NCBI GenBank assembly: GCA_051649605.1
Contig: JBOFHK010000007.1
Span: 1 to 64,000 of the forward strand
Direction of reading: 5' to 3'
Source of the DNA: Brevinema_A sp051649605
Lineage (GTDB): Bacteria; Spirochaetota; Brevinematia; Brevinematales; Brevinemataceae
Length of the DNA: 64,000 nt
How positions within the stretch are numbered: the first letter of the stretch is position 1; each line of letters opens with the position of its first letter. The notes beneath the pieces are model-generated. The model had not been told where the DNA came from, ran no database searches, and saw only the letters and a program-made list of their open reading frames with translations. The position numbers and the translations under genes were made by a program. Shown here piece after piece: positions 39,962 to 48,371 of this stretch.

Positions 39962-42067
39962 TTAATTTATTGGGGTAACAATAGAAACGTTATTAGATAA
40001 TACATCATTGATCACCGCATCCGTTAAATCAACAGAATTCGTTGTCGTTACTTCTTCAATAATAATATTTGTATGGGTGGCATTACTTAGTGTATATCCT
40101 TGTTCTAATAATTCATTCGTGAGAACAATTGGTTTTTCAAGCTCCTCTAAATTCCTAGGATCAGAAACAAATACCGGCTCTTTCATTTTAGCAGTAGCAG
40201 TAATAGGAGTAGGATAGCTATAATCTAACTTAACTCCAAAACGATCTTCTACAACACGTACTCGAGAACGATCCAGAGTAAGTGTGTATTCTATAGGCTT
40301 ATTTTCGTTATTTTTTCGTCCAGAAAATCGAATATTTCCTGGGTTTGAAAGAAAATTGGGTAAGTTCCCAGAAGATTGAGGGTATTCTGAAATAGGGTAG
40401 CCCAATGCCGCAACAATTAAAAATAAAGATTCACTAACTTTCATAAAAGGAATAAAATAACTATCCATCACGGTAGTCCTATTCACTTGACGGTGAAGTA
40501 CAGCTCCATTAAAAAATACTGTATTCATTGAGCCAGTAAATGCAGTAGGAGAATCCGTATCTGAAATTACTCCTATACTCTCTCTAAAATAAGCAGAAAT
40601 CCCAATACCAATTTTTGGAGGAGCATAGAGAGAAACTACTTCAGAAAAAATATAACCAGGGCGTGCATAGTATTCTGAAAAATATAATAAACCGCTTAAT
40701 CCATGCCCATTAATAGGAGTCGCAGTGCGTTGGTGAGATTTGGTGAAGCTATCTCCATAATTTGCTCGAATAATAATACGAGAATTAGGATCACTATCTT
40801 TATAAAAAGGAACAGTTGGGTAAATAATAGAATAAAATATATCATTATTTTTAAGGATTGGTTGATACATCACAGACCAAGATTTTATAGTCGTACCCGA
40901 AGTATTAATATAAGAAACTTGGTAGCCACCTGTCATGGGGGCAATCACCACAGCGAGATTATCTTTAAAATCAGAAGCGTGGAGGTAAGTGGGCTTGATT
41001 GCTAATTTAGCATCATCACTATAATAACCATAATAGCTACCTACTTTCATTCTTGCTCTTCCTGAATAAAACGAGCCTATCGAAGAAATTTTATCTGTTA
41101 AATTAAAACGACCTAGGGTATTCATAAATCCATTTTTTGTCCCTTGAGAGACACGAGCCAATTTCCCATCAAAACGTGTTGCCCGAGTAAAACTATAGGG
41201 GGTAACTAAGTTTCCTGAAGTATTAATATAAGAATATAATTTTCCATCACCGACAATAGCTAATCCTTTGGAAAATCGATCAGCAATTTTGAATTTTGGG
41301 GCGATAATCATCTCTCCTGCACTATTAATATAACCCCAAAAAGATCCCTGTTTTACATTAATTAGTCCATCAGAAAATTCTCCCACAGCATCAAATCCGT
41401 CTCGTGAAACAAAACGTCCTTGGTCATCAATAACATACCATCGGCGACGGTCTTGTACAGCAGCAAATCCATTAACAAAAGATCTAACAGTAAGAAATGT
41501 AGGTTCTACAACAAATTCACCACGAAGATTAATCATCCCATATTCTTTAATACGCCCTTCATTAGTACTAACAATTGCTAAATTATTATCACTAAAAGGA
41601 TAAGCCTCAGTAAATCGTTCCGAAATTAAAATCCTTCCGTTCGTATAGAGATATCCATAACGTTCGTTTCTTCGGAAGATGGCAACTCCATTGGTCGCTG
41701 CCTGTAACTCATCAAAAGCCTGATCTGTTAATAAAGTGCCGTTAGTAAGAAGAGGAAAAAATTTCTCTCGTATTTTTACTCGAGCAATCCCACCATCAAA
41801 ATCAGAAACACTGAGAAATTTAGGGGGAATTACTTCTTTTCCTGAACTATTAATAAAGCCATACAGATATTCTCCTCTCTCGTTAATCTTAACGATTTTT
41901 GCCAAACCTTCAACAAATTGTCCACCAGAATGATAGATAGGTTGCACTATTGTTTGACCTGTTTGATTAATATACCCCCATTTGCCATTTTCTGGAAATG
42001 GATACAATCTTTGGGCAAAAAGATCGGAAACCCCTACTAGAACAAAAAGAAAGATTATATATCTCAT
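39962..42067 (-). CDS. secreted WG-repeat protein
   Basis: 701 residues from the ATG at 42067 (MRYIIFLFVLVGVSDLFAQ), a signal peptide; a longer frame to 42145 would put it after a non-coding leader. About nine WG repeats (pattern: G.WGYIN..G..VI.P.F......F..G.A.V) fill residues about 25-430: WGYINQTGQTIV, WGYINSAGEMIIAP and GYYSDDAKLAIKP are examples. The rest is a beta-rich domain. WG repeats are thought to be surface binding modules. Periplasmic or outer-membrane location likely. Role unknown. Confidence 0.8.
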   Translation of the reverse strand: MRYIIFLFVLVGVSDLFAQRLYPFPENGKWGYINQTGQTIVQPIYHSGGQFVEGLAKIVKINERGEYLYGFINSSGKEVIPPKFLSVSDFDGGIARVKIREKFFPLLTNGTLLTDQAFDELQAATNGVAIFRRNERYGYLYTNGRILISERFTEAYPFSDNNLAIVSTNEGRIKEYGMINLRGEFVVEPTFLTVRSFVNGFAAVQDRRRWYVIDDQGRFVSRDGFDAVGEFSDGLINVKQGSFWGYINSAGEMIIAPKFKIADRFSKGLAIVGDGKLYSYINTSGNLVTPYSFTRATRFDGKLARVSQGTKNGFMNTLGRFNLTDKISSIGSFYSGRARMKVGSYYGYYSDDAKLAIKPTYLHASDFKDNLAVVIAPMTGGYQVSYINTSGTTIKSWSVMYQPILKNNDIFYSIIYPTVPFYKDSDPNSRIIIRANYGDSFTKSHQRTATPINGHGLSGLLYFSEYYARPGYIFSEVVSLYAPPKIGIGISAYFRESIGVISDTDSPTAFTGSMNTVFFNGAVLHRQVNRTTVMDSYFIPFMKVSESLFLIVAALGYPISEYPQSSGNLPNFLSNPGNIRFSGRKNNENKPIEYTLTLDRSRVRVVEDRFGVKLDYSYPTPITATAKMKEPVFVSDPRNLEELEKPIVLTNELLEQGYTLSNATHTNIIIEEVTTTNSVDLTDAVINDVLSNNVSIVTPIN

Positions 42068-42104
42068 GAAATCCTCTACAGTATATACACTATATCTAAA
42101 ACAG

Positions 42105-42133
42105 ATTATAACATAACAATAAAATATTTTCAA
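42105..42133 (-). promoter_or_regulatory. promoter of the WG-repeat gene
   Basis: On the minus strand TTGAAA, 17 bp, TATAAT, about 38 bases before the ATG. Confidence 0.6.
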
Positions 42134-42261
42134 TCTATTTACCAAATAATCTTTGCCAAAAATAGTATTTTTAAATACTATAAAGCATTCAAATAATTAT
42201 CCGAAGATTTAATAGCTTTCAATGAATATCCTATAAAAAAAATAAAACTCTTGGAGTTATT

Positions 42262-42615
42262 TTGTTGAATAACAATATTTTAGGGAAAATTGGAGAACAA
42301 ATAGCAAAAAAATATTTAATTGATAAAGGCTTTGAATTTATTACCGAAAATTATTTTACTATAAAAGGTGAAATTGATCTCATCTTTAAGGAGAACGAAA
42401 CATTAATATTTGTTGAAGTAAAAACCCGAAAAAATAAAAAATATTGGGAAAACGCTTTCGGATTTCAAAAAGTAAAACATCTCCGAGCCAGTGCAGAGAT
42501 TTTTATTGAGAAACAAGATATTTCTTTTATAGAAATGCAGTTTGACGTTATTTTTATTCTTTTGGATCATAAGAATACGGTTGTGGAGATTGGACACAGA
42601 CCAAATTTTGTATGA
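42262..42615 (+). CDS. yraN: YraN/UPF0102 nuclease-like protein, TTG start
   Basis: 117 residues. Family features: GKIGEQIAKKYLIDKGFEF, then NYFTIKGEIDLIFKE with E and D, and IFVEVKTRKNKKYW (PD-(D/E)XK-type core: E-I-D, EVK). Function in cells is not well known, possibly DNA repair or competence. Start is TTG at 42262 or 42265, with GGAG 5-8 bases before. Followed closely by the small gene at 42629. Confidence 0.85.
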   Translation: MLNNNILGKIGEQIAKKYLIDKGFEFITENYFTIKGEIDLIFKENETLIFVEVKTRKNKKYWENAFGFQKVKHLRASAEIFIEKQDISFIEMQFDVIFILLDHKNTVVEIGHRPNFV

Positions 42616-42628
42616 TGAGGTTTTCATC

Positions 42629-42835
42629 GTGTCCAACAACTTATTTGACCGTAAACGTAATTTTCGGCGTTTGATCGTTAAAACGAATGCTGGCTCTTTA
42701 ACTCCAGAACGCACTATGTTTCTGAAGGAAAAGATCAACGACCCTGCTTATATTAATTTTTCCATAGATAAGCTTGCTGATAACCTCAGTGCAGCATTTA
42801 CGGAAGGATATTTAGCAGATCATATCGCCGACTAA
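42629..42835 (+). CDS. small protein, faintly FlgM-like
   Basis: 68 residues with GTG start after GAGG at 8 bases; a longer open frame reaching 42542 overlaps yraN in another frame and is rejected. The C-terminal half reads ERTMFLKEKINDPAYINFSIDKLADNLSAAF, which recalls the anti-sigma-28 FlgM helices. The match is weak and length is short. The flagellar link would suit a spirochaete, but I cannot confirm it. Ends before a strong bidirectional terminator. Confidence 0.5.
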   Translation: MSNNLFDRKRNFRRLIVKTNAGSLTPERTMFLKEKINDPAYINFSIDKLADNLSAAFTEGYLADHIAD

Positions 42836-42856
42836 TTATATTGAGGTCGCCTATAT

Positions 42857-42899
42857 AAAAACCTTTTTTTGTAAATATTTACAAAAAAGGGTTTTTATT
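42857..42899. terminator. bidirectional terminator
   Basis: AAAAACC...GTAAAT pairs with ATTTAC...GGGTTTTT over about 19 positions between two convergent genes. Confidence 0.8.
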
Positions 42900-42900
42900 T

Positions 42901-43287
42901 TTAGATCCTAAGCATAGAAATATTCGTATCAAACTGTACAGGAAATGGATACTTTTGAGTCGTAGGAGCATTCAAAAAGACTTCGGTTTCACGCCCACTT
43001 AGCTTTACCCTAGTCATTTGCATTGGAACATAAAGTCCATTATGCTTTAACCAGACTTGAAGGATTTTTTCTTGCTGAATAATTTCATCTACTTGATAAA
43101 TATTTTCTAAAATAATATCAATATTACGAATATCAACTTCTTTCGTTCCTACATTAAGATAAGCCTGACCACTATTTCCTTCTTCATATTGCCCATTCCA
43201 TAAGCTATCAATTTGAACTCCCCCAACTAGTAATCTTTCTCCAGCACACCCTAGGATCATAAACATCATAACAATAAGATATTTCAT
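42901..43287 (-). CDS. small lipoprotein of unknown function
   Basis: 128 residues. MKYLIVMMFMILGC is a signal peptide with a lipobox (ILGC), so the mature protein is lipid-anchored. The rest is beta-rich: VGTKEVDIRNIDIILENIY, VWLKHNGLYVPMQM and VKLSGRETEVFLN. No family recognised. It sits after a strong terminator and is divergent from the thioesterase gene. Confidence 0.6.
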   Translation of the reverse strand: MKYLIVMMFMILGCAGERLLVGGVQIDSLWNGQYEEGNSGQAYLNVGTKEVDIRNIDIILENIYQVDEIIQQEKILQVWLKHNGLYVPMQMTRVKLSGRETEVFLNAPTTQKYPFPVQFDTNISMLRI

Positions 43288-43326
43288 AATTCCTCCTAGA
43301 TTAAAATTACGATTATTAAAGATAAA

Positions 43327-43355
43327 TTGACAATTAATAAATTTTACGATAAAAT
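43327..43355 (+). promoter_or_regulatory. promoter of the thioesterase gene
   Basis: TTGACA, 17 bp, TAAAAT, 27 bases before the ATG. Confidence 0.6.
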
Positions 43356-43382
43356 ATGTTAGAATACAAAAGAGGTTGTTTT

Positions 43383-43805
43383 ATGATTCACCACTTTTAT
43401 ACGACAGCACGTTATGCAGAAACCGACATGATGGGAGTAATCCACCATTCCGTCTATCCTATTTGGGCGGAAGCAACACGAACAGAGTTAATGCAAGAAA
43501 TGGGATACTCTTATACACAAATAGAAAAATCTGGGATTATGCTCCCCGTAGTAGAAATTCGGTTTCTCTATAAAGCCCCAACATTTTATGAAGATAAAAT
43601 TTGTATTGCCTGTGCCGTTACTCATTTGGATAATCGGCGTTTGAAAATTGATTACCAAATTTCTGTTAGAGATAAAATTTGTTGTATTGGATTTTCTAAA
43701 CATATTTTTATGAATGCAAGCACTAGAGCTACCATGCGAATCCCCTCTAAAATCCTAGAGAATTTTAAAAAATACTATCATCCAGAATTTCAACAATTCA
43801 TATAA
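43383..43805 (+). CDS. acyl-CoA thioesterase, YbgC/4HBT hotdog family
   Basis: 140 residues from the ATG at 43383 after GAGG; a longer frame to 43356 lacks a ribosome site. Hotdog motif RYAETDMMGVIHHSVYPIWAEATRTELMQEMG (Asp catalytic). Hydrolyses acyl-CoA or acyl-ACP thioesters, function in lipid metabolism. Followed by PAP2 and Maf-like genes, a possible envelope lipid cluster. Confidence 0.85.
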   Translation: MIHHFYTTARYAETDMMGVIHHSVYPIWAEATRTELMQEMGYSYTQIEKSGIMLPVVEIRFLYKAPTFYEDKICIACAVTHLDNRRLKIDYQISVRDKICCIGFSKHIFMNASTRATMRIPSKILENFKKYYHPEFQQFI

Positions 43806-43819
43806 TTTAAAAGGAAATC

Positions 43820-44377
43820 ATGAAAAAAAAACAACTACTTTATAAAAAAGATCCTTCTCAATCTTGGTTCAATCTCGATTATTTATTTTTACGTCTTCTT
43901 ACAAAAAATAGAAAAAATTTCATTACTAGGGTTTCTATTTTTTTTACTAAATTAGGTAATGGACAATTATGGCTTTTATTTTCTTATTTGATTTTTGTCT
44001 ACAGTGTTCCTATTGGTGTTACTTTCCAAGGGGCAATTATTATCCAGCTTTATATTCAAATTTTCTTAAAACATATCGTAAAAAGAGCGCGACCTTATCA
44101 ATCTTTTTCGGATTTAGAAGTTCTCTATTTACCCCCTGATCCCTATTCTTTCCCTTCTGGACATACCTGTGCCGCATTTACCATGACTTTTGTCGCCCGT
44201 TTTGTTTTTCCTATTGCATGGCCTTTGTTTCTTGCTATTGCTTTAGTTATTGCCTTTGCTCGTATTTATTTAGCAGCTCACTATCCTACCGATGTTTTTG
44301 CTGGTATCATTATCGCCTATTTCTCTGCAAAAATGGCTGTCTTTTTTAGTACTTTAGTTACAGGAATTCCTCTATGA
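43820..44377 (+). CDS. membrane PAP2 phosphatase
   Basis: 185 residues with four to five hydrophobic segments. The three PAP2 motifs are present: KHIVKRARPYQSF, YSFPSGHTCAAFT, and ARIYLAAHYPTDVFAG. Acts on lipid phosphates such as undecaprenyl pyrophosphate or phosphatidate. The next gene overlaps by 4 bases, so coupled translation. Substrate cannot be told from sequence. Confidence 0.85.
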   Translation: MKKKQLLYKKDPSQSWFNLDYLFLRLLTKNRKNFITRVSIFFTKLGNGQLWLLFSYLIFVYSVPIGVTFQGAIIIQLYIQIFLKHIVKRARPYQSFSDLEVLYLPPDPYSFPSGHTCAAFTMTFVARFVFPIAWPLFLAIALVIAFARIYLAAHYPTDVFAGIIIAYFSAKMAVFFSTLVTGIPL

Positions 44378-45963
44378 ATTTACTAGAACGGCTCTCTAGC
44401 TCTTCTTTAGAACAATTAATCCCAACTCCTGATGGAGCTTTTACTCTCAAATATGAAAATCGCTACCTTCATAGTAGTAGATCTCCTCTTAAAGAAGCTA
44501 AAAAAATGATTGCCGAAGTTCTCTCCTACCCACCTAACGAAACCCTAGTTATTATTTGGGGAACAGGTTTGGGTTATCACATTGATCTCCTCATCGAATA
44601 TGGGTATTCCGTCGTTGCTATAGAATTCCGCCCAGAAATATCAGCTTTCTTTGAAACAATTTACCCTACAGAAAAGCTCTTAGGATTCCTTAAAAATTCC
44701 TATCCTACAGAAATTTTTGATTTTTTAGTTACCATCCCCCCCCATCAATATAAGCATTACGTTGATTTTACCATGCTTGGATTATCTGTTCCTCCAAAAT
44801 TACTCCTCCAAAAAGATCAAGCAATCACTGCATTACGTTCCCTCTACCATACAAAAAAAGCACTGATTGATTCTTGGTATCTTAATATTATTCAAAATAT
44901 TTGTCTGTTTTCTCAAGCTCATGTATTTTATACTTTCGATCCCATTTTTCAAGGACAACAACTAGTCATTTGCTCTGCTGGTCCATCCCTCAGAGAAAGC
45001 TTGCCCTATATTCACAAATACCGTCCACATATAACGGTACTTGCGGTCGATACCGCTTTATTAAGTTTAATCCAATATGGGGTCATTCCTGATTTCGTCC
45101 ACGCTGTTGATGCCAAAATCCATAATATTGCCGATTTTCGGGGGATTAACCACGATATTTTATCCCAAATCACGTTAATAGCTGATCTCACACTCAATCA
45201 TCAAATCCTTCTTCTCCCTTGGAAAGCAATTTTACTAGTCTCTACTGTCCAACCAATTATCAAAAATCAGACTCTCATTCACCAACGTGATTCTCTACAA
45301 CAATATTTATGGGATCATCAGATTCGTTTTCCAGAAACGCAAACAGGGGGATCTGTTGCTACTTCTGCCTTTCATTTGGGAATTTTATACCAAGCAGACA
45401 AAATTTGGCTCACAGGACAAGATCTTGCATACTCTCAACACCGAGGACATGCCCTTGGCTCTCCCTATGATATGGAATACCGCTTACAAACTTGTCGCTT
45501 AAATTCTTTAGATAGTATTCATCTCCATAAAATCCCCTTTGAAAGACAAACAGTGCTCGATATTCATGGTAAAGTAACTTATAGTGATCACTTATTGGAT
45601 CAGTTCCGATCTTGGTTTGAAGTTTCGTTAAAAGATAACCCTGACTTGGTTGCTAAAGTAATCAACGCTTCCGAAAACGGTGCTTTTTTCCAAAATTGGC
45701 AACATCAAGCTTTATCTTCTGGTATACAATTTCCAGCTCCAAAAGAATCTCTTCCTTATACTCGTTCGCATTATGCTATTGAAGATATTCACCATCTATT
45801 ACAAACATTAGCCAATCTCCCTATGGATTTTAATACTCCACACCCTATTTGCCAAGATTTTTTCTATAAAGAACGACATAGCAGCTCGACAAGCTCTGCA
45901 CAAATCGAAAAAAAAACGCAACTTTTTTATAAAAAAATACAGAAGTACTTATGCCCACATTAA
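44374..45963 (+). CDS. DUF115/Maf-like protein (motility-associated factor)
   Basis: 529 residues. The core IICSAGPSLRESLPYIHKYR...LAVDTALLSLIQYGVIPDFVHAVDAKIHN is the DUF115 motif with the Rossmann-like sugar-nucleotide site (written here in parts, GPSL then VDTAL then PDFVHAVD). Maf proteins glycosylate flagellin in several bacteria; spirochaetes have related genes. N-terminal region resembles a methyltransferase-like fold. Overlaps both neighbours. Confidence 0.72.
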   Translation: MNLLERLSSSSLEQLIPTPDGAFTLKYENRYLHSSRSPLKEAKKMIAEVLSYPPNETLVIIWGTGLGYHIDLLIEYGYSVVAIEFRPEISAFFETIYPTEKLLGFLKNSYPTEIFDFLVTIPPHQYKHYVDFTMLGLSVPPKLLLQKDQAITALRSLYHTKKALIDSWYLNIIQNICLFSQAHVFYTFDPIFQGQQLVICSAGPSLRESLPYIHKYRPHITVLAVDTALLSLIQYGVIPDFVHAVDAKIHNIADFRGINHDILSQITLIADLTLNHQILLLPWKAILLVSTVQPIIKNQTLIHQRDSLQQYLWDHQIRFPETQTGGSVATSAFHLGILYQADKIWLTGQDLAYSQHRGHALGSPYDMEYRLQTCRLNSLDSIHLHKIPFERQTVLDIHGKVTYSDHLLDQFRSWFEVSLKDNPDLVAKVINASENGAFFQNWQHQALSSGIQFPAPKESLPYTRSHYAIEDIHHLLQTLANLPMDFNTPHPICQDFFYKERHSSSTSSAQIEKKTQLFYKKIQKYLCPH

Positions 45964-46658
45964 TAGCTCCCAATTTATATCAAATTCCAGCGTGTAAACC
46001 CGCTTGCCACTGCTATCTTATTACGGGTAAAAAAAATGCCCTGATTGATACGGGGATTCGAGAGCATAGAGATTATTTATCAGAGATGCTCGCAAAGCTC
46101 AAGCTAACATTTGATCAAATAGACGAGGTAATTTATACCCATTGTCATTACGACCATACAGGAGGAGGTGAGTTTTTCCCCAATGCTACGGTTTACGCAC
46201 ACCTTCTTTGCCAAAGTAAATTACAATATCAAGAAGAACAATGTATCCACGCATTAAAGTATCAAGTGGACTTACCCACGCGAATTCCAGATCATTTATT
46301 TACTCATCAAGATCTTTATAAAAATGGAAATTATCACTTTACAGTACTCCATACTCCAGGGCATACAGACGATAGTATTTGTTTGTTAGAACAAAATCAG
46401 CGAATCCTTATTAGTGGAGATACGATATTTTCGCAAGGAATCCCTTCTTTAATTACAGATTCTGGTTCCGATGCTAGTCTGATTGCGAGTATCGAATTAT
46501 TATCAAAATATCCTATTAATTTGATCCTACCAGGTCATGGAAGGATCGACACACAACCTGATTTACAAAAAACAAAAAATAATATTCTCAAAAGAATCCA
46601 AAAAACAAATAAAAAAATCCTTATGGAGGCTCAACAATGTTCTTCCCTCAAATATTAA
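45951..46658 (+). CDS. metallo-beta-lactamase fold hydrolase
   Basis: 235 residues. Metal site HCHYDHTGGG with further His at LHTPGHTDDS and a terminal LPGHGRID. These form the two-zinc site of glyoxalase II-like hydrolases. Likely hydrolyses thioesters or other small substrates. Overlaps the Maf-like gene by 13 bases and the next gene by 22. Confidence 0.85.
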   Translation: MPTLIAPNLYQIPACKPACHCYLITGKKNALIDTGIREHRDYLSEMLAKLKLTFDQIDEVIYTHCHYDHTGGGEFFPNATVYAHLLCQSKLQYQEEQCIHALKYQVDLPTRIPDHLFTHQDLYKNGNYHFTVLHTPGHTDDSICLLEQNQRILISGDTIFSQGIPSLITDSGSDASLIASIELLSKYPINLILPGHGRIDTQPDLQKTKNNILKRIQKTNKKILMEAQQCSSLKY

Positions 46659-47299
46659 TAGCACTTCTCTTTAGTATCACTACCCATAGCCAAGAATATA
46701 GCCATCCTTACAACAATCACAATCAAGCCTTAGATTATTATCAAATAGGCGAGTTTGGAAAAGCAATGTTTTATAGTAAAAGAGCTATGCTTCTTGATCC
46801 TAGTAATATAGAAATCCGAAAATTATTCTATACCATACGTCATGATATTGGACTACCTCCAATTTATGCCACAGATACAAAGGGAGCCCAGCTTGTTAGC
46901 TCTATCATTTTTCGAGATCCTCCCCACATTACCGTAATGATTGGAGGAGCATTATTTTTTGGGGCTTCATTACTAGTGTCATTATTATTATTAGGAAAAA
47001 TAAGGAATTATAAAAAAATTGCCCTGATAGGAATATGGATTGGCTTAATTCTATCACTTTTACTTTTTATTAAATCGAGTGTACAATATTATTTCTTTTT
47101 TCTTCCTGATCAACGTATTATTATAGAAACTACCAAAGCATACGAAGAACCTTCTATAGAAAGTTCCCACCTATTGGATTTACCTGCTGGAACAGAAGTA
47201 ACAGTAGTTGTTACCTTAGAAGATTTTTATTTGGTGCGTACTTTAGACGGTAAAGAATATTGGATTAATCCGATTCCAGAACTATGGATAGATTTTTAA
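46637..47299 (+). CDS. BatE-like membrane protein with TPR and SH3-like domain
   Basis: 220 residues. N-terminal signal/TM (FFPQILIALLFSITTHS), TPR-like helices (NHNQALDYYQIGEFGKAMFYSKRAM), two membrane helices (about 92-140) and a C-terminal SH3-like region (TTKAYEEPSIESSHLLDLPAGTEVTVVV) as seen in BatE. In other bacteria BatE belongs to aerotolerance operons, not found here. GGAGG precedes the ATG. Convergent with rsgA with a 4-base overlap. Confidence 0.55.
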   Translation: MFFPQILIALLFSITTHSQEYSHPYNNHNQALDYYQIGEFGKAMFYSKRAMLLDPSNIEIRKLFYTIRHDIGLPPIYATDTKGAQLVSSIIFRDPPHITVMIGGALFFGASLLVSLLLLGKIRNYKKIALIGIWIGLILSLLLFIKSSVQYYFFFLPDQRIIIETTKAYEEPSIESSHLLDLPAGTEVTVVVTLEDFYLVRTLDGKEYWINPIPELWIDF

Positions 47300-48366
47300 C
47301 GTAAGCCTCTACGATCGGGTTTTTGGGTATTTTTTGTCCATTTTGCTAAACGGTGTGATTGACTTTTATCAACATAACGTCCAAACTCTTGTCGTTTTAG
47401 CAGTAATTCTAAAGATTCTTCTCGAAGTTTACGCCAATTATTTAAGCGTTCTTGATCCAAAGTACCTTCTTGGACGGCTTTTTGGACACAGCAATCAGGT
47501 TCTAAGATATGCTGACAATCGCGAAAACGACATTGCTGTGCGAGTTGGTCAATATCAGCAAAGCTTTCATTTAACGCCTCTTCACTATCAAGCCAGACTC
47601 GTAACTCTCGAATACCAGGATTATCAATCAGAATCCCCCCATTTTTGAGAAAAAGCATATCACGTGTGCTCGTTGTATGTTGTCCTTTTTTATGTTTATT
47701 AATGTCTCCCACCGCCTGAGTCTGCGAACCCAATAATGCATTCACAATCGTCGATTTACCAACCCCAGAAGAGCCTAAAAATACAGCTGTTTTCCCTACG
47801 CCGATATATTGATTCAATGTGGCTAAAGATGTTGGATCAAGAGCATTAGAAGTAATGACGGGAGTATCTTGAATCAATTTTTTCATTTCTAATATATACG
47901 GCTCAATCTCTGGAATCAAATCAATCTTATTGAGAATAACGATAGGCTGAGCTTTACTTTCGGCAATTAAAGCCAAATAACGCTCTATTTTTCGGACATT
48001 AAAATCTTCATAAAGAGATACAACTAAAAAAATAATATCAGCATTTGCTGCGATGATTTGTTCTTGGGAAGTTTTTCCTGATACTTTACGAGATATTTTT
48101 GTTTTTCGAGGAAAGATATATTCGATCATCGCATATTCTTTTGCTAAAGAACAGGATACCCAATCACCAACAGCAGGCCAAGATTCTTTAGGGAGGTCTT
48201 TTCGCAGTTTTCCTCGGATACGTGCATAAAATACGCCCTCTTCACAAATAAGATCATATCCAGAATTATGTTTGCGGATAATACGAGCTGGCAGATACCG
48301 ATTCTCTGTATAATGTTGCTGAAAAAAATCGTCCCAGCCTAAACGTTCCAATAAATGCACACTCAC
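47296..48366 (-). CDS. rsgA: RsgA ribosome small-subunit GTPase
   Basis: 356 residues. OB fold, then circularly permuted GTPase: NKIDLI (G4 first), VFLGSSGVGKSTIVNAL (P-loop), NPGIRELRV (G3), then the zinc domain CRFRDCQHILEPDC. Helps late 30S maturation. Overlaps the upstream + strand gene end by 4 bases. Long C-terminal basic tail. Confidence 0.93.
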   Translation of the reverse strand: MSVHLLERLGWDDFFQQHYTENRYLPARIIRKHNSGYDLICEEGVFYARIRGKLRKDLPKESWPAVGDWVSCSLAKEYAMIEYIFPRKTKISRKVSGKTSQEQIIAANADIIFLVVSLYEDFNVRKIERYLALIAESKAQPIVILNKIDLIPEIEPYILEMKKLIQDTPVITSNALDPTSLATLNQYIGVGKTAVFLGSSGVGKSTIVNALLGSQTQAVGDINKHKKGQHTTSTRDMLFLKNGGILIDNPGIRELRVWLDSEEALNESFADIDQLAQQCRFRDCQHILEPDCCVQKAVQEGTLDQERLNNWRKLREESLELLLKRQEFGRYVDKSQSHRLAKWTKNTQKPDRRGLR

Positions 48367-48371
48367 CTCTG

